64,000 bases of DNA from GCA-2729515 sp036336695 (GCA_036336695.1 JAYZFQ010000109.1:11031-75030); one strand, 5' to 3'. Positions 52,272 to 61,481 are shown, numbered from the stretch's first letter. Notes: a model not told the origin generated them from the letters alone. Numbers and translations are program-made.

Positions 52272-53653
52272 AGCGCAGGATCCAGCACGTGCATTTCGTC
52301 GGCGTCGGGGGCATCGGCATGTGCGGCCTCGCCGAGTTGCTCCACAACCAGGGCTACCGGATCACGGGTTCCGACCTCCGGGAGGGCGCCACCCTGGCCC
52401 GGCTGCGCAGCCTCGGCATCCCGGTCACGGTCGGCCACGACGCCGCGCACGTCGGGGACGTGGATGTCGTCGTCTTCTCCTCTGCCGTCGGCCCGTCGAA
52501 CCCGGAACTCCTGGAGGCCGAGCGCCGCAAGGTCCCCGTGATTCCCCGGGCCGAAATGCTCGCGGAGGTCATGCGCCTCAAGGAAGGCATCGCCATCGCG
52601 GGAAGCCACGGCAAAACCACCACGACCTCGCTCGTGGCCCACGTGCTGGCCGCGGCCGGACTCGACCCGACTGCGGTGATCGGCGGACGCGTCCTGGCTC
52701 CCGACGCATCGCCCTCCACCACGCGGCTAGGCCAGGGCGACATCCTCGTGGCCGAGGCGGATGAAAGCGACGGGTCGTTCCTGCGCCTCACCCCTGCGAT
52801 CGCAGTGATCACGAACATCGACCCCGAACACCTCGACCACTACGGGACCTACGCAGCCCTGGAAGACGCGTTCGTCTCGTTCGCAAACCACGTGCCGTTC
52901 TGGGGTCTCAGCGTCCTCTGCCTCGACCATCCCGGCGTCCAGTCGATCCTGCCGCGGATGACGCGCAGAACCACGACCTTCGGCTTCGGCTCCCAGGCCG
53001 ACCTGGTGGCATCCGCGGTGACACCAGCGGGCGACGGGATGCGCTTCGAGGTACGGCGCCGGGGCGAACTCCAGGGCGAAGCGCGCATCCGGCTGCCCGG
53101 ACGCCACAACGTGCAGAACGCCCTGGCCACCCTGGCGGTGGCCCTCGAACTCGATGTGGGATTCGCCGAAGCCGCCGAGGCGCTCGAGAGCTTCCTCGGC
53201 ATCGAGCGGCGCTTCGAACGCAAGGGCGAGGCCGGCGGCGTGGCGCTCGTCGACGACTACGGCCACCACCCGGCCGAGATCCGGGCAACCCTCGCCTCGG
53301 CGCGCGAGACCCATACCGGGCGCATCGTGGTGGCCTTTCAACCGCACCGTTACACCCGGACACGGGACCTCTGGGACGATTTCACGGCAGCGTTCAACCA
53401 CGCCGACGTCCTGCTGGTCACGCCGATCTACGCGGCCAACGAGGCGGCCATCCCCGGGATCGAGTCGGCGCCCCTCGTGGAAGCCATCCGCGCCCACGGA
53501 CACCGGGATGCCCACTTCGTCTCCGAACTCGACGCCCTGCCCGCCGAGATCGCGGCCATCGCGCGGCCGGGAGACCTCGTCCTCACGCTCGGCGCCGGAA
53601 ACATTTCGACACTGGGCGCGCCGATCCTCGCCGCCCTCGAGAACGCCTCGTGA
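52268..53653 (+). CDS. murC: UDP-MurNAc:L-alanine ligase MurC
   Basis: 461 residues from ATG 52268. N-terminal HFVGVGGIGMCGLAELL, ATP loop AGSHGKTTTTSLVAH, EADESDGSFL, TNIDPEHLDHYGTY and DDYGHHPAEI are diagnostic. First amino-acid addition to UDP-MurNAc. Confidence 0.97.
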   Translation: MKRRIQHVHFVGVGGIGMCGLAELLHNQGYRITGSDLREGATLARLRSLGIPVTVGHDAAHVGDVDVVVFSSAVGPSNPELLEAERRKVPVIPRAEMLAEVMRLKEGIAIAGSHGKTTTTSLVAHVLAAAGLDPTAVIGGRVLAPDASPSTTRLGQGDILVAEADESDGSFLRLTPAIAVITNIDPEHLDHYGTYAALEDAFVSFANHVPFWGLSVLCLDHPGVQSILPRMTRRTTTFGFGSQADLVASAVTPAGDGMRFEVRRRGELQGEARIRLPGRHNVQNALATLAVALELDVGFAEAAEALESFLGIERRFERKGEAGGVALVDDYGHHPAEIRATLASARETHTGRIVVAFQPHRYTRTRDLWDDFTAAFNHADVLLVTPIYAANEAAIPGIESAPLVEAIRAHGHRDAHFVSELDALPAEIAAIARPGDLVLTLGAGNISTLGAPILAALENAS

Positions 53654-54567
53654 CCGCCCCGGCTGCGCGACACGCGCTTGCGGACGCACTCGGCGATGCC
53701 GTCGCGTTCGACGTGCCCCTCGCCCGCTACACGAGTCTGCGCGTCGGCGGACCCGCGGACGCCGTGGCCACCCCGACCGACCGGCGTGGGCTGGCACGGG
53801 TTCTGTCGATCTGCCGTGCCCACGGTGTGCCCCACCGGGTGCTCGGGGCGGGCTTCAACACGGTGGTGCGTGACGGAGGGCTCGCAGGGGTCGTCATTCG
53901 CCTCGCAAAATTCCGCCGCCTCGAAGCGCGGCCGGACCGCGGCATGCGGGCCGACGCCGGCGTCTCCCACAGCCAGGTCACGCGTTTCTGCGTTCGTCGC
54001 GGACTGGCGGGACTCGAGTTCGCTGCGGGAATCCCCGGCACCGTGGGCGGCTGGCTCGCCATGAACGCGGGCATCCCCGGTCGCGAGATGGAAGCCTGCG
54101 TCCGTGAAATCGAGGTCCTGAGTCCAACGGGGCGCCACACCCGGCACGTCGCCCGGGAGCGACTCCACTTCGTCTACCGCGCGCTGCGCGGCCTCGCGCC
54201 GGGCTCGCTCATTCTCTCGGTCCTCTTCACCGTCGCGATCTCCACACCGGGCGAGGTGAAGGCCGAGGTCGATCGCCTGCTGGCGCGGCGGGCGCAAACC
54301 CAGCCCCTCGACATCCCCTCCTGCGGTTCGGTCTTCAAGAACCCTCCCGGGGACCGCGCCGGTCGCCTGATCGAAAGCGCCGGCCTCAAAGGCCACCGGA
54401 TCGGGGGAGCGGAGGTCTCGACCGTCCACGCCAATTTCATCGCCAACCAGGGCGGCGCCAGCGCCGACGACGTGCTGGCGCTCATCGAACACGTCCGTCG
54501 CGAGGTGCTGTCCCGCCACGGCGTCCAACTCGAGCGGGAAGTCCACGTGATCGGGAGACAACCATGA
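53650..54567 (+). CDS. murB: UDP-N-acetylenolpyruvoylglucosamine reductase MurB
   Basis: 305 residues from GTG 53650 (GTGA overlap). FAD-binding TSLRVGGPADAVATP, GAGFNTVVRDGGLAGVVI, GIPGTVGGWLAMNAGIPG, and the catalytic-Ser region SCGSVFKNPPGDRAGRLIE. Looks like the type II form, which lacks the extra Tyr loop of E. coli MurB. Confidence 0.95.
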   Translation: MTAPAARHALADALGDAVAFDVPLARYTSLRVGGPADAVATPTDRRGLARVLSICRAHGVPHRVLGAGFNTVVRDGGLAGVVIRLAKFRRLEARPDRGMRADAGVSHSQVTRFCVRRGLAGLEFAAGIPGTVGGWLAMNAGIPGREMEACVREIEVLSPTGRHTRHVARERLHFVYRALRGLAPGSLILSVLFTVAISTPGEVKAEVDRLLARRAQTQPLDIPSCGSVFKNPPGDRAGRLIESAGLKGHRIGGAEVSTVHANFIANQGGASADDVLALIEHVRREVLSRHGVQLEREVHVIGRQP

Positions 54568-55460
54568 AACGCACGCACCGCGACGCACTCACCCGCGCCG
54601 AGCGAAGCGCTCTCGCCCGGCGCCGCCGGGCCCTCGCCCACCTCGAACGCGTCCAGCAATCCGGCGGGCCGCGACGCCTCCTGGGCCGCGCCATCACCTG
54701 GCCGGCGGTCTTCGTCCTCGCGATGGCCCTGGGCGCACTCCTCGGCACTTCGGGGTTCGCGCCGGGTCCCCTCGAAACCCTGGCCGTCCGCGGGACCCGT
54801 GTCCTGACTCCCGAGGACGTGGCAGCCGCCACCGGCATGGCCCGGGGGACTGCGCTGGACGATCTGGACCCGGCCGAGTTGGCCGAGACCCTCACGAGCC
54901 ACGCCTGGATCGCCGAAGCACGCGCGGTTCCGCTTCCGGGCGGCCAACTCGTCTTGCGGGTGGTCGAGCACGAGGCCGTAGCGATCCTCGCGGGGCCGGA
55001 ACCCTGGGCCGTGGACGCGGCCGGCGTGCCCTTTGCCCCGGCACCTCCCGGACCGCGCGCGGACCTGCCGCAGCTCGTGCCGGACCAGCGACCGCCGAAC
55101 GGCGAGGCGGCGCCCGAACTGGCCCGCGCCGTGGCCCTCGCCCGGGCGCTCGCGGCTCGCGGACTGCCGGCGCCGGTCGAAATCGCCATTGCCGCGCCGG
55201 AAGACCCCGAGGGTTTCCGGCTGCAACTCGCAGACCTCGCGCCCCAGGTGATCCTGGGCCACGAGGACCTGGATGCACGCCTCGACGCGCTCGCAGAGCT
55301 CCTGGACGCCGAACTGCCGGCCGTGTCCGGGGCTTCGCGCGTCGATCTTCGTTTCGAGGGCCAGGCGGTCCTCGACGGCTCGCCGTCTCCTGACGGAGCG
55401 GCACAAGCGGCGGCGACGCGTGGAGACGCGGCGCCGTCCAACTCGCGGCCAACCGGTTGA
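54564..55460 (+). CDS. ftsQ: cell division protein FtsQ
   Basis: 298 residues: Arg-rich cytosolic N-terminus, one membrane helix (WPAVFVLAMALGALLG), a POTRA domain (LETLAVRGTRVLTPEDVAAA), then the FtsQ beta domain (LVLRVVEHEAVAIL). ATGA overlap with murB. Recognised by topology, POTRA pattern and location; the C-terminal 40 residues are low complexity. No ddl lies between murB and ftsQ. Confidence 0.88.
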   Translation: MKRTHRDALTRAERSALARRRRALAHLERVQQSGGPRRLLGRAITWPAVFVLAMALGALLGTSGFAPGPLETLAVRGTRVLTPEDVAAATGMARGTALDDLDPAELAETLTSHAWIAEARAVPLPGGQLVLRVVEHEAVAILAGPEPWAVDAAGVPFAPAPPGPRADLPQLVPDQRPPNGEAAPELARAVALARALAARGLPAPVEIAIAAPEDPEGFRLQLADLAPQVILGHEDLDARLDALAELLDAELPAVSGASRVDLRFEGQAVLDGSPSPDGAAQAAATRGDAAPSNSRPTG

Positions 55461-55488
55461 TCCGGAGCCGCCAAAGGGGGGTAGGAAC

Positions 55489-56727
55489 ATGTCACGCAAG
55501 GAAGACCTGATCGTCGGGCTCGACATCGGCACCACGAAGATCTGCGTCATCGTCGCCACGAGAACCGAAAATGGCGTCGACGTCGTGGGGATCGGGACGC
55601 ATCCGTCCCGGGGCCTGCGCAAGGGGGTGGTCGTCGACATCGACGCCACGGTGGATTCCATCAAGCATGCCGTGGAAGAGGCAGAGTTGATGGCGGACTG
55701 CGAGATCACGGCCGTCTACGCCGGGATCGCAGGCGGCCACATTCGCGGCTTCAACAGCCACGGCGTCGTCGCGGTGAAGGACCGCGAGGTCAAGGACGGC
55801 GACGTGAAGCGCGTCATCGATGCCGCGAAGGCCGTGGCGATCCCGATGGACCGGGAAGTGATCCACGTGATTCCCCAGGAATTCATCATCGACGACCAGG
55901 ACGGGATCCGGGAACCGCTCGGCATGAGCGGTGTGCGCCTGGAGGCAAAGATCCACATCGTGACGGCGGCCGTCACCAGCGCACAGAACATCGTGAAGTG
56001 CGCCAACAAGGCCGGGCTGAACGTGATGGACATCGTGCTCGAGCCGCTCGCCTCAGCCGAGGCGACCCTGGCCGACGACGAGCGGGATCTCGGGGTCTGC
56101 CTGATCGATATCGGCGGCGGCACCACGGACGTGGCGGTCTTCGCCGAGGGCTCGATCAAGCACACCTCGGTCCTGGGGCTGGGCGGCTACCACATCTCCA
56201 ACGACATCGCGGTGGGCCTGCGGACGCCCTTCGAGGAGGCCGAGCGGATCAAGAAGAAGTTCGGCGTGGCCTCGGCCCGGTACCTGGGCAGCGACGACGT
56301 GATCAGCGTACCCAGCGTGGGAGGCCGGCGGCCGCGCCAGGTCTCGCGAAAGATACTTTGTGAGATCATCGAACCTCGTGTGGACGAGATCCTCTCGCTC
56401 GCACGCCAGGAAGTGGGCAAAGCGGGCCTCGAGGACCGGATTCCCTCGGGCGTGGTCCTCACCGGCGGGTGCTCCGCCCTCGCCGGGCTGCCGGAACTGG
56501 CCGAGGAGATCTTCGAAGCCCCGGTGCGCCCCGGAACACCCACCCACGTGGGCGGACTCCAGGACGTGGTCCGCGGCCCGATGTACGCGACCGGCGTGGG
56601 ACTCGCCCTGTTCGGGGCCGCCCAGGGCCGGACCCGCAACGCGACGCGTTTCCGGATCCGGGACGACTCCATTTTCGGGCGCGTCAAGCAGCGAATGCGG
56701 GACTGGTTCTACGAAGAGCTGAGCTGA
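55489..56727 (+). CDS. ftsA: cell division actin-like protein FtsA
   Basis: 412 residues from ATG 55489 with TAGGA upstream. ATPase motifs VGLDIGTTKICVIVA, LIDIGGGTTDVAVF and VVLTGGCSALAGLPELA, the SHS2 (1C) insertion with IAGGHIRGFNSHGVVAV, and a C-terminal amphipathic helix (FGRVKQRMRDWFYEEL) that binds the membrane. Tethers FtsZ. First gene in the run since rsmH that does not overlap its neighbour (28-nt gap). Confidence 0.97.
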   Translation: MSRKEDLIVGLDIGTTKICVIVATRTENGVDVVGIGTHPSRGLRKGVVVDIDATVDSIKHAVEEAELMADCEITAVYAGIAGGHIRGFNSHGVVAVKDREVKDGDVKRVIDAAKAVAIPMDREVIHVIPQEFIIDDQDGIREPLGMSGVRLEAKIHIVTAAVTSAQNIVKCANKAGLNVMDIVLEPLASAEATLADDERDLGVCLIDIGGGTTDVAVFAEGSIKHTSVLGLGGYHISNDIAVGLRTPFEEAERIKKKFGVASARYLGSDDVISVPSVGGRRPRQVSRKILCEIIEPRVDEILSLARQEVGKAGLEDRIPSGVVLTGGCSALAGLPELAEEIFEAPVRPGTPTHVGGLQDVVRGPMYATGVGLALFGAAQGRTRNATRFRIRDDSIFGRVKQRMRDWFYEELS

Positions 56728-56819
56728 TGCACGTGGCCACCGGGTTCCGTGGCGTTTTCGGCGACAACAACGGTGTTTTTTTGTATGGTTTTGCGCGCGC
56801 AGCGCGCGGGGGGTGAGTC
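56728..56819 (+). promoter_or_regulatory. ftsA-ftsZ spacer with hairpin beside the ftsZ ribosome site
   Basis: 92 nt. A run of seven T (near 56776) follows GTG-rich sequence. A GC hairpin, CGCGC-GCA-GCGCG (about 56795-56808), directly abuts the strong Shine-Dalgarno GGGGGTGA (matching GGAGGTGA) of ftsZ, so its folding could affect ftsZ translation. No clear promoter. Confidence 0.35.
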
Positions 56820-58151
56820 ATGGCGAAGCGTACGCGATCACGCTCGGACACTAAGTCGTCCGAGACCCTGATTCCGGATGACGGAAGGGAAATGCTGGAG
56901 TTCGAAGACGCATCGAACCAGCGTGCCTCGATCAAGGTCGTCGGCGTGGGCGGCGGTGGCGGCAACGCCATCAACAACATGATCGAGTCGGGCCTCAAGG
57001 GCGTCGAGTTCATCGCCGCCAATACAGACGCCCAGGCACTCCAGTACAACCTCGCTCCGTCGAAGCTGCAGCTCGGCTCGGAGATCACCCGCGGTCTCGG
57101 CTGCGGGGCCGACCCGGAGAAGGGCCGCGGCTCGGCAATGGAGGTTCGCGAGCGCATTCGCGAGCAGCTCGAGGGCACGGACATGGTGTTCGTGACCGCG
57201 GGGCTCGGCGGCGGCACCGGCACGGGCGCCGCCCCGGTGGTCGCCGAGGTCGCCCGAGAAATCGGGGCCCTGACGGTCGGCGTGGTCACCAAGCCCTTCA
57301 TCTTCGAGGGCCGGGTCCGGCAGAAGCACGCGGAGAAGGGCCTGGACGCCCTCCATCGCGTGGTCGACACGGTGATCACCATCCCGAACCAGCGCCTGCT
57401 GGCCCTGGCGGGCAAGAACACCGCGATGCAGGATGCCTTCCAGCTGGCCGACGAAGTCCTCTTCAACGCCGTGCGCGGCATCTCCGACCTGATCACGATC
57501 CACGGCCTCATCAATCTCGACTTCGCCGACGTGCGTACGATCATGAACGAGATGGGCGTCGCGCTGATGGGGACGGGGTCGGCCCAGGGCGAAGAGCGCT
57601 CCATGGAAGCGGCCCGCGCCGCCATCTCGAGTCCGCTGCTGGAAGACCTGTCCATCGACGGCGCCCACGGCGTGCTCATCAACATCACCGGCGGATCGGA
57701 CCTGACGCTGTTCGAGGTGAACGAAGCGTCGACCCTGATCCAGGAGGCGGCCCACGAAGAGGCCAACATCATCTTCGGCGCGGTCATCGACGAGACCATC
57801 GACGACGGCTCCATGCGCGTCACGGTGATCGCCACCGGATTGGACGATGACCGCATGCAGCGCGGTCGCAGCCCGGAGGCCGACGCGGCGCACCACGGCA
57901 ACGTCACGCCGCTGCACCGGGAAGCCGGCGGCAGCCGAGCCGGCGCCCCGGCCGCGGAGCAACAGGGCGAACTCGGCAGCGCAGCCGTCGATGCCGACGG
58001 CGAACCCGAGACGATCGAGAAGCCCAGCGACTTCCTGTCCCCGTTCGAGGAAGACGAACTCGACGTTCCGACCTTCCTGCGCCGCGGCGAAGGCGACGAC
58101 GAGGAAGAAAACGAAGACGAGCCCACGTTCCTGCGCCGCCAGATGGACTGA
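56820..58151 (+). CDS. ftsZ: cell division protein FtsZ with duplicated C-terminal peptide
   Basis: 443-residue tubulin-like GTPase that forms the Z ring. KVVGVGGGGGNAINNM, GLGGGTGTGAAPVVAEV (tubulin signature) and NADxD-type NLDFADVRTIMNEMG. Start ATG 56820 has GGGGGTGA 5 nt upstream and adds a 24-residue basic tail before the usual FtsZ start; ATG 56892 would give the standard N-terminus. The C-terminal tail ends with two copies of the conserved FtsA/ZipA-binding peptide: LDVPTFLRR (414-422) and DEPTFLRRQMD (433-443), separated by an acidic stretch. Confidence 0.96.
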   Translation: MAKRTRSRSDTKSSETLIPDDGREMLEFEDASNQRASIKVVGVGGGGGNAINNMIESGLKGVEFIAANTDAQALQYNLAPSKLQLGSEITRGLGCGADPEKGRGSAMEVRERIREQLEGTDMVFVTAGLGGGTGTGAAPVVAEVAREIGALTVGVVTKPFIFEGRVRQKHAEKGLDALHRVVDTVITIPNQRLLALAGKNTAMQDAFQLADEVLFNAVRGISDLITIHGLINLDFADVRTIMNEMGVALMGTGSAQGEERSMEAARAAISSPLLEDLSIDGAHGVLINITGGSDLTLFEVNEASTLIQEAAHEEANIIFGAVIDETIDDGSMRVTVIATGLDDDRMQRGRSPEADAAHHGNVTPLHREAGGSRAGAPAAEQQGELGSAAVDADGEPETIEKPSDFLSPFEEDELDVPTFLRRGEGDDEEENEDEPTFLRRQMD

Positions 58152-58163
58152 GTTCCGGTTCCC

Positions 58164-58190
58164 GGGGAGGGGGCCCGCCGCCCCCTCCCC
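58164..58190 (+). terminator. strong hairpin after ftsZ
   Basis: GGGGAGGGGGC (58164-58174) pairs perfectly with GCCCCCTCCCC (58180-58190) around a 5-nt loop. No T-tract follows, so it may be a Rho-assisted terminator or mRNA end protector for the dcw operon. Confidence 0.65.
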
Positions 58191-58214
58191 GCTTCTCCGC
58201 TAGCCTTCCCTGCC

Positions 58215-59021
58215 ATGCCGGATCTGGTTCTCGTCCAGCGCGACGACGACGTCGCCCTCCTCACCTTCAACGATCCCGAGCGCCGCAACGCCATGACCCG
58301 GGCCATGGGAGAGGCGTTTTCCGCCGCCAGCGCCGAACTCGCCCGAGAGCCGTCCCTGCGCTGCGTCGTCCTGACCGGCGCGGGTCGCGGGTTCTCGGCA
58401 GGCGGCGACCTCGGGATGATCCAAGCCCAGTCCGATGCGGGCCGCGCCGACCCCGAGGCCGCCCAGCCCGAAATCCGCGACACCATGCGCGCCTTCTACG
58501 GGCTCTTCCTGTCCGTGCGCGAGATCGGTTGCCCGACCATTGCGGCGCTCAACGGCGCGGCGATCGGCGCCGGCCTCTGCGTCGCCCTGGCCTGCGACCT
58601 GCGGATCGCGAGCAAGGACGCCAAGCTCGGCCTCAACTTCGCCCGGCTCGGCCTCCACCCCGGCATGGGCGCCACCTGGACCCTGCCCCGCCTGGTGGGC
58701 CCGGCGCACGCGGCCGAACTCCTCTTCACCGGCCGCACGCTCACGGGCGCCGAGGCCGCGGGCATCGGCCTGGTCAACCGCGCGGTTCCGGCCGCGGAGG
58801 TCCTCCCCACCGCCCGGGCGCTCGCCGGGGAGATCGCTGCGGCCGGCCCCATCGCCAACCGCGGCATCAAGCGGGCCCTGGCCCGGTCGGCCGGAGCGAG
58901 CCTGGACGACCAGCTCACCTTCGAGGCAAGCGTCCAGGCGGAAACCTTCGCCACCGAGGACGCCCGCGAGGGGCTCGACGCCGCCAAGGAGCGCCGCGCG
59001 CCGCGCTTCAGCGGACGCTGA
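58215..59021 (+). CDS. enoyl-CoA hydratase/isomerase family protein
   Basis: Crotonase fold, 268 residues. Oxyanion-hole blocks RRNAMTRAM, GAGRGFSAGGDL and ALNGAAIGAGLCVALACDLRIAS. At the positions of the two catalytic Glu residues of classical hydratases, the second block reads LGLHPGMGATWTLPR, where the first Glu position is Gly, so isomerase or other crotonase activity is possible. Likely fatty-acid or related acyl-CoA metabolism. Confidence 0.9.
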   Translation: MPDLVLVQRDDDVALLTFNDPERRNAMTRAMGEAFSAASAELAREPSLRCVVLTGAGRGFSAGGDLGMIQAQSDAGRADPEAAQPEIRDTMRAFYGLFLSVREIGCPTIAALNGAAIGAGLCVALACDLRIASKDAKLGLNFARLGLHPGMGATWTLPRLVGPAHAAELLFTGRTLTGAEAAGIGLVNRAVPAAEVLPTARALAGEIAAAGPIANRGIKRALARSAGASLDDQLTFEASVQAETFATEDAREGLDAAKERRAPRFSGR

Positions 59022-59028
59022 CCCCTCC

Positions 59029-60270
59029 CTAGGCGACCTCGGGAAGCCCGTACAGATCGACGGCGTTCAGCCCGAAGATCCGGTCCTGTGCGGCGCCGGG
59101 CAGGCCCTCCATCGCCTCGCGCAACTCGTCGACGACCCCGGGAATCTTCGCGTCCGGATGGGGGTAATCGCTCGCCCAGATGATGCGATCGGCACCGACG
59201 AGATCGCTCTCGGCCGTCATGCGCAGCGTGCTCTCGTCGGGATCGAAAGAGATCCAGCACTGGCGCTTGAAGTATTCCGAGGGCTTCATCTTGAGTTGGG
59301 GGACCTCCCACTGGAAGATCTCGTAGTGGTGATCGAGTCGTTCGAGAATCGGCACGATCCAGCCGCCGTTGGCCTCGAGAAAGATGCAGCGCAGACGTGG
59401 GAAGCGCTCCAGGACCCCCCCGCAGATCAACATCGTGAGGGCGATCTGCATGTCGAATACGTTGCCCAGCGCCTGGGTGAAGAAGATGTTCTTGTTGCCG
59501 AACGTGCCGTCGGCCCGCTGGTCCTGCTCTCCGGTCATCTCCATGACCGACTTCGCCCCGGGGGCGATGAACTCGCTCAGGCCGAGCTGACGAACCGCAC
59601 CCGGCATGTCGGGCATGAGATACGGGTGGAACCCCACCGCGAGATCGAGATCCTGGAAGGCCGCCCAGAGCCGGTCGTAGGCGGGATCGCAGAACCACTC
59701 GCCCGCCCGGCTCGGGTTCGGCCGGAGGAAGACACCGACGTGGCCGAGCTTTCGCGCGTCTTCGACCACCCGGATGCAGCGCTCGACCTCGGTCTGGGGA
59801 GTCACGGCGATCCCGAACAGGCGGCTGGGCGATTCCGAGCAGAAATCCGCGATCCACCGGTTGTACGCCCGGGACTGGGCCTCGGCGAAATCGAGGTCCG
59901 CAAGGCTTGAGATCCCGAGAAACTGGGTCGGATACACGACCGCCTGCTCGATGTCGTCCTGGGCCATCTCGGTGAGCCGCCGAGCCGGGTCGAACGCCCC
60001 GGTCCGAATGTCCGTGTACCGCATCTCTCCGGCCAGGCAGCGCTTCCGGTCCTCCAGGCTCATGCCGCCGGCCCCCGCCAGGGACATCCGGTTGGCGTAG
60101 ATCTTGAGATCGTCGTAGAGGCACCACTCGGTCCCCGCGGCGTCGGCCTCCACGTGGAAACAGCGTGCCTGGTACTCCGCGGGCATGTATTCGAGCATCG
60201 CGGTGGGGTGCTCGAGAACGTGGCCGTCGGCATCGACAATGCGCGGCTGGGGGTTGGAAACGCTGGCCAT
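59029..60270 (-). CDS. amidohydrolase family protein (Amidohydrolase_2/ACMSD-like)
   Basis: 413 residues. TIM-barrel metal hydrolase with DADGHVLEHP (DxH variant), GFHPYLMPDMPG, FLEANGGWIVPILERLDHHYE and ASDYPHPDAKIPG. This subgroup includes ACMSD-like decarboxylases and is expanded in soil actinobacteria and deltaproteobacterial-type genomes. Substrate unknown. Start ATG 60270. Confidence 0.87.
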   Translation of the reverse strand: MASVSNPQPRIVDADGHVLEHPTAMLEYMPAEYQARCFHVEADAAGTEWCLYDDLKIYANRMSLAGAGGMSLEDRKRCLAGEMRYTDIRTGAFDPARRLTEMAQDDIEQAVVYPTQFLGISSLADLDFAEAQSRAYNRWIADFCSESPSRLFGIAVTPQTEVERCIRVVEDARKLGHVGVFLRPNPSRAGEWFCDPAYDRLWAAFQDLDLAVGFHPYLMPDMPGAVRQLGLSEFIAPGAKSVMEMTGEQDQRADGTFGNKNIFFTQALGNVFDMQIALTMLICGGVLERFPRLRCIFLEANGGWIVPILERLDHHYEIFQWEVPQLKMKPSEYFKRQCWISFDPDESTLRMTAESDLVGADRIIWASDYPHPDAKIPGVVDELREAMEGLPGAAQDRIFGLNAVDLYGLPEVA

Positions 60271-60331
60271 GGGGGGACCCTCCTTCCGGGGCTCCTATCC
60301 TACTCCCTGGCACCCCTTCGCAGGAACCCGG

Positions 60332-60790
60332 CTAGCCGGCGTCGCCCGCACTCAACAGGCGGCGAACGACCTCGCTGACCTGCTTGCCGTCCGCCGCGCC
60401 GCCCAGACGCTCCAGGGCGGGTTTCATGACCCGCCCCATGTCCCGCGGGCTCTCGGCGCCGACCTCGGCAATGACCTCCCGGACCACGCGCTCGACGTCC
60501 CCGGCAGCCGGCGCCGCGGGGAGATAGGCCTCCAGCACCTCCCGCTCCCGGCTCTCCTTCTCCGCCAGGTCCTCGCGCCCCCCGGCGCGATACTGCTCGA
60601 TGGCATCGACGCGCTGCTTCACGAGACTCCGCAGCACCCGGAGAACCCCATCGTCGTCAAGACTCCCGCCGGTCTCGATCTCCCGGTTGCGCACAGCCCC
60701 GCGCACTCCCCGGATCGTCTCGAGCCGGACCTTGTCCCGCTCGCGAAGCGCCGCCTTCATGTCGGCTTCGAGCCGTTCGGCCAGACTCAT
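60332..60790 (-). CDS. GatB/YqeY domain protein
   Basis: 152 residues: MSLAERLEADMKAALRERDK and RLETIRGVRGAVRNREIE fit the YqeY N-terminal helix bundle, then EVLEAYLPAAP and GRVMKPALERLGGAADGKQV match the GatB/YqeY C-terminal tRNA-binding fold. Role unclear; a tRNA amidotransferase-like accessory domain. Confidence 0.9.
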   Translation of the reverse strand: MSLAERLEADMKAALRERDKVRLETIRGVRGAVRNREIETGGSLDDDGVLRVLRSLVKQRVDAIEQYRAGGREDLAEKESREREVLEAYLPAAPAAGDVERVVREVIAEVGAESPRDMGRVMKPALERLGGAADGKQVSEVVRRLLSAGDAG

Positions 60791-60922
60791 GGCCTCCCCT
60801 CCCCCACTTTCGTGACTCCAGTCACCCCTCGGGACACGATTGTGTGCTAATCCCTCAAGTGTTTCAAAACTCGTACGAAATAGACTCTATTGGACTGACA
60901 CGAGGAAAGGGGGGGTGACCTC

Positions 60923-61009
60923 GTGAGCCGAGCTCTCAAGAGCCGGAGCCTGTGGCTGACGCTGACCTACGTGGGTGTGATCCTGCTGATGGCGCGCGCG
61001 TACGCCTAG
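60923..61009 (+). CDS. small single-helix membrane protein candidate (28 aa)
   Basis: GTG 60923 preceded by AGGAAAGGGGGG, encoding VSRALKSRSLWLTLTYVG then VILLMARAYA: a basic N-terminus and one hydrophobic helix. It lies in the divergent gap of yqeY, downstream of an AT-rich stretch (60838-60895). Its TAG stop sits inside CTAG shared with the stop of ndk. No homologue recalled; may be spurious. Confidence 0.35.
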   Translation: MSRALKSRSLWLTLTYVGVILLMARAYA

Positions 61010-61449
61010 ATCGCTTCGACTGAACCCAGAATTTCAGTGGCATTGAAAAAGTAGGACGTCTCGATTCGCGCCGTCTCGGGCGCGTCGGATCCGTGAGACG
61101 CATTCCGCTCGATATCGGTGCCGAAATCCCCCCGAATCGTGCCCGCTTCTGCCTGCGTCGAGTCCGTCGGCCCCATCAGGTCGCGCCAGCGGGCGATGGC
61201 GTTCTCGCCTTCCAGGATCGCCACCACGACCGGCCCGGAAGTCATGAACTTCACGAGTTCGCCGTAGAACGGGCGTTCCTTGTGCACGGCGTAGAAGCCC
61301 CGGGCTTCCTCTTCGCTCAGCCGGAGCTTCTTGAGCGCAACGATTTCGAGTCCCGACTCCTCGATGCGGGCCAGAATCTGGCCGGCCACCCCCGGGCGGC
61401 CCGCTGCGTCGGGTTTCACGATGGCCAGGGTCCGCTGCACTTCGGGCAT
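61006..61449 (-). CDS. ndk: nucleoside diphosphate kinase
   Basis: 147 residues from ATG 61449. RTLAIVKPDAAGR at the N-terminus, the phosphorylated His in ERNASHGSDAPETA, and the GPTDSTQAEAGTIRGDFG block. Balances nucleoside triphosphates. Convergent with the small ORF at 60923. Confidence 0.96.
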   Translation of the reverse strand: MPEVQRTLAIVKPDAAGRPGVAGQILARIEESGLEIVALKKLRLSEEEARGFYAVHKERPFYGELVKFMTSGPVVVAILEGENAIARWRDLMGPTDSTQAEAGTIRGDFGTDIERNASHGSDAPETARIETSYFFNATEILGSVEAI

Positions 61450-61481
61450 TCGCTGCGCTCCTCCTCGGGAAGGCGGGCAGC

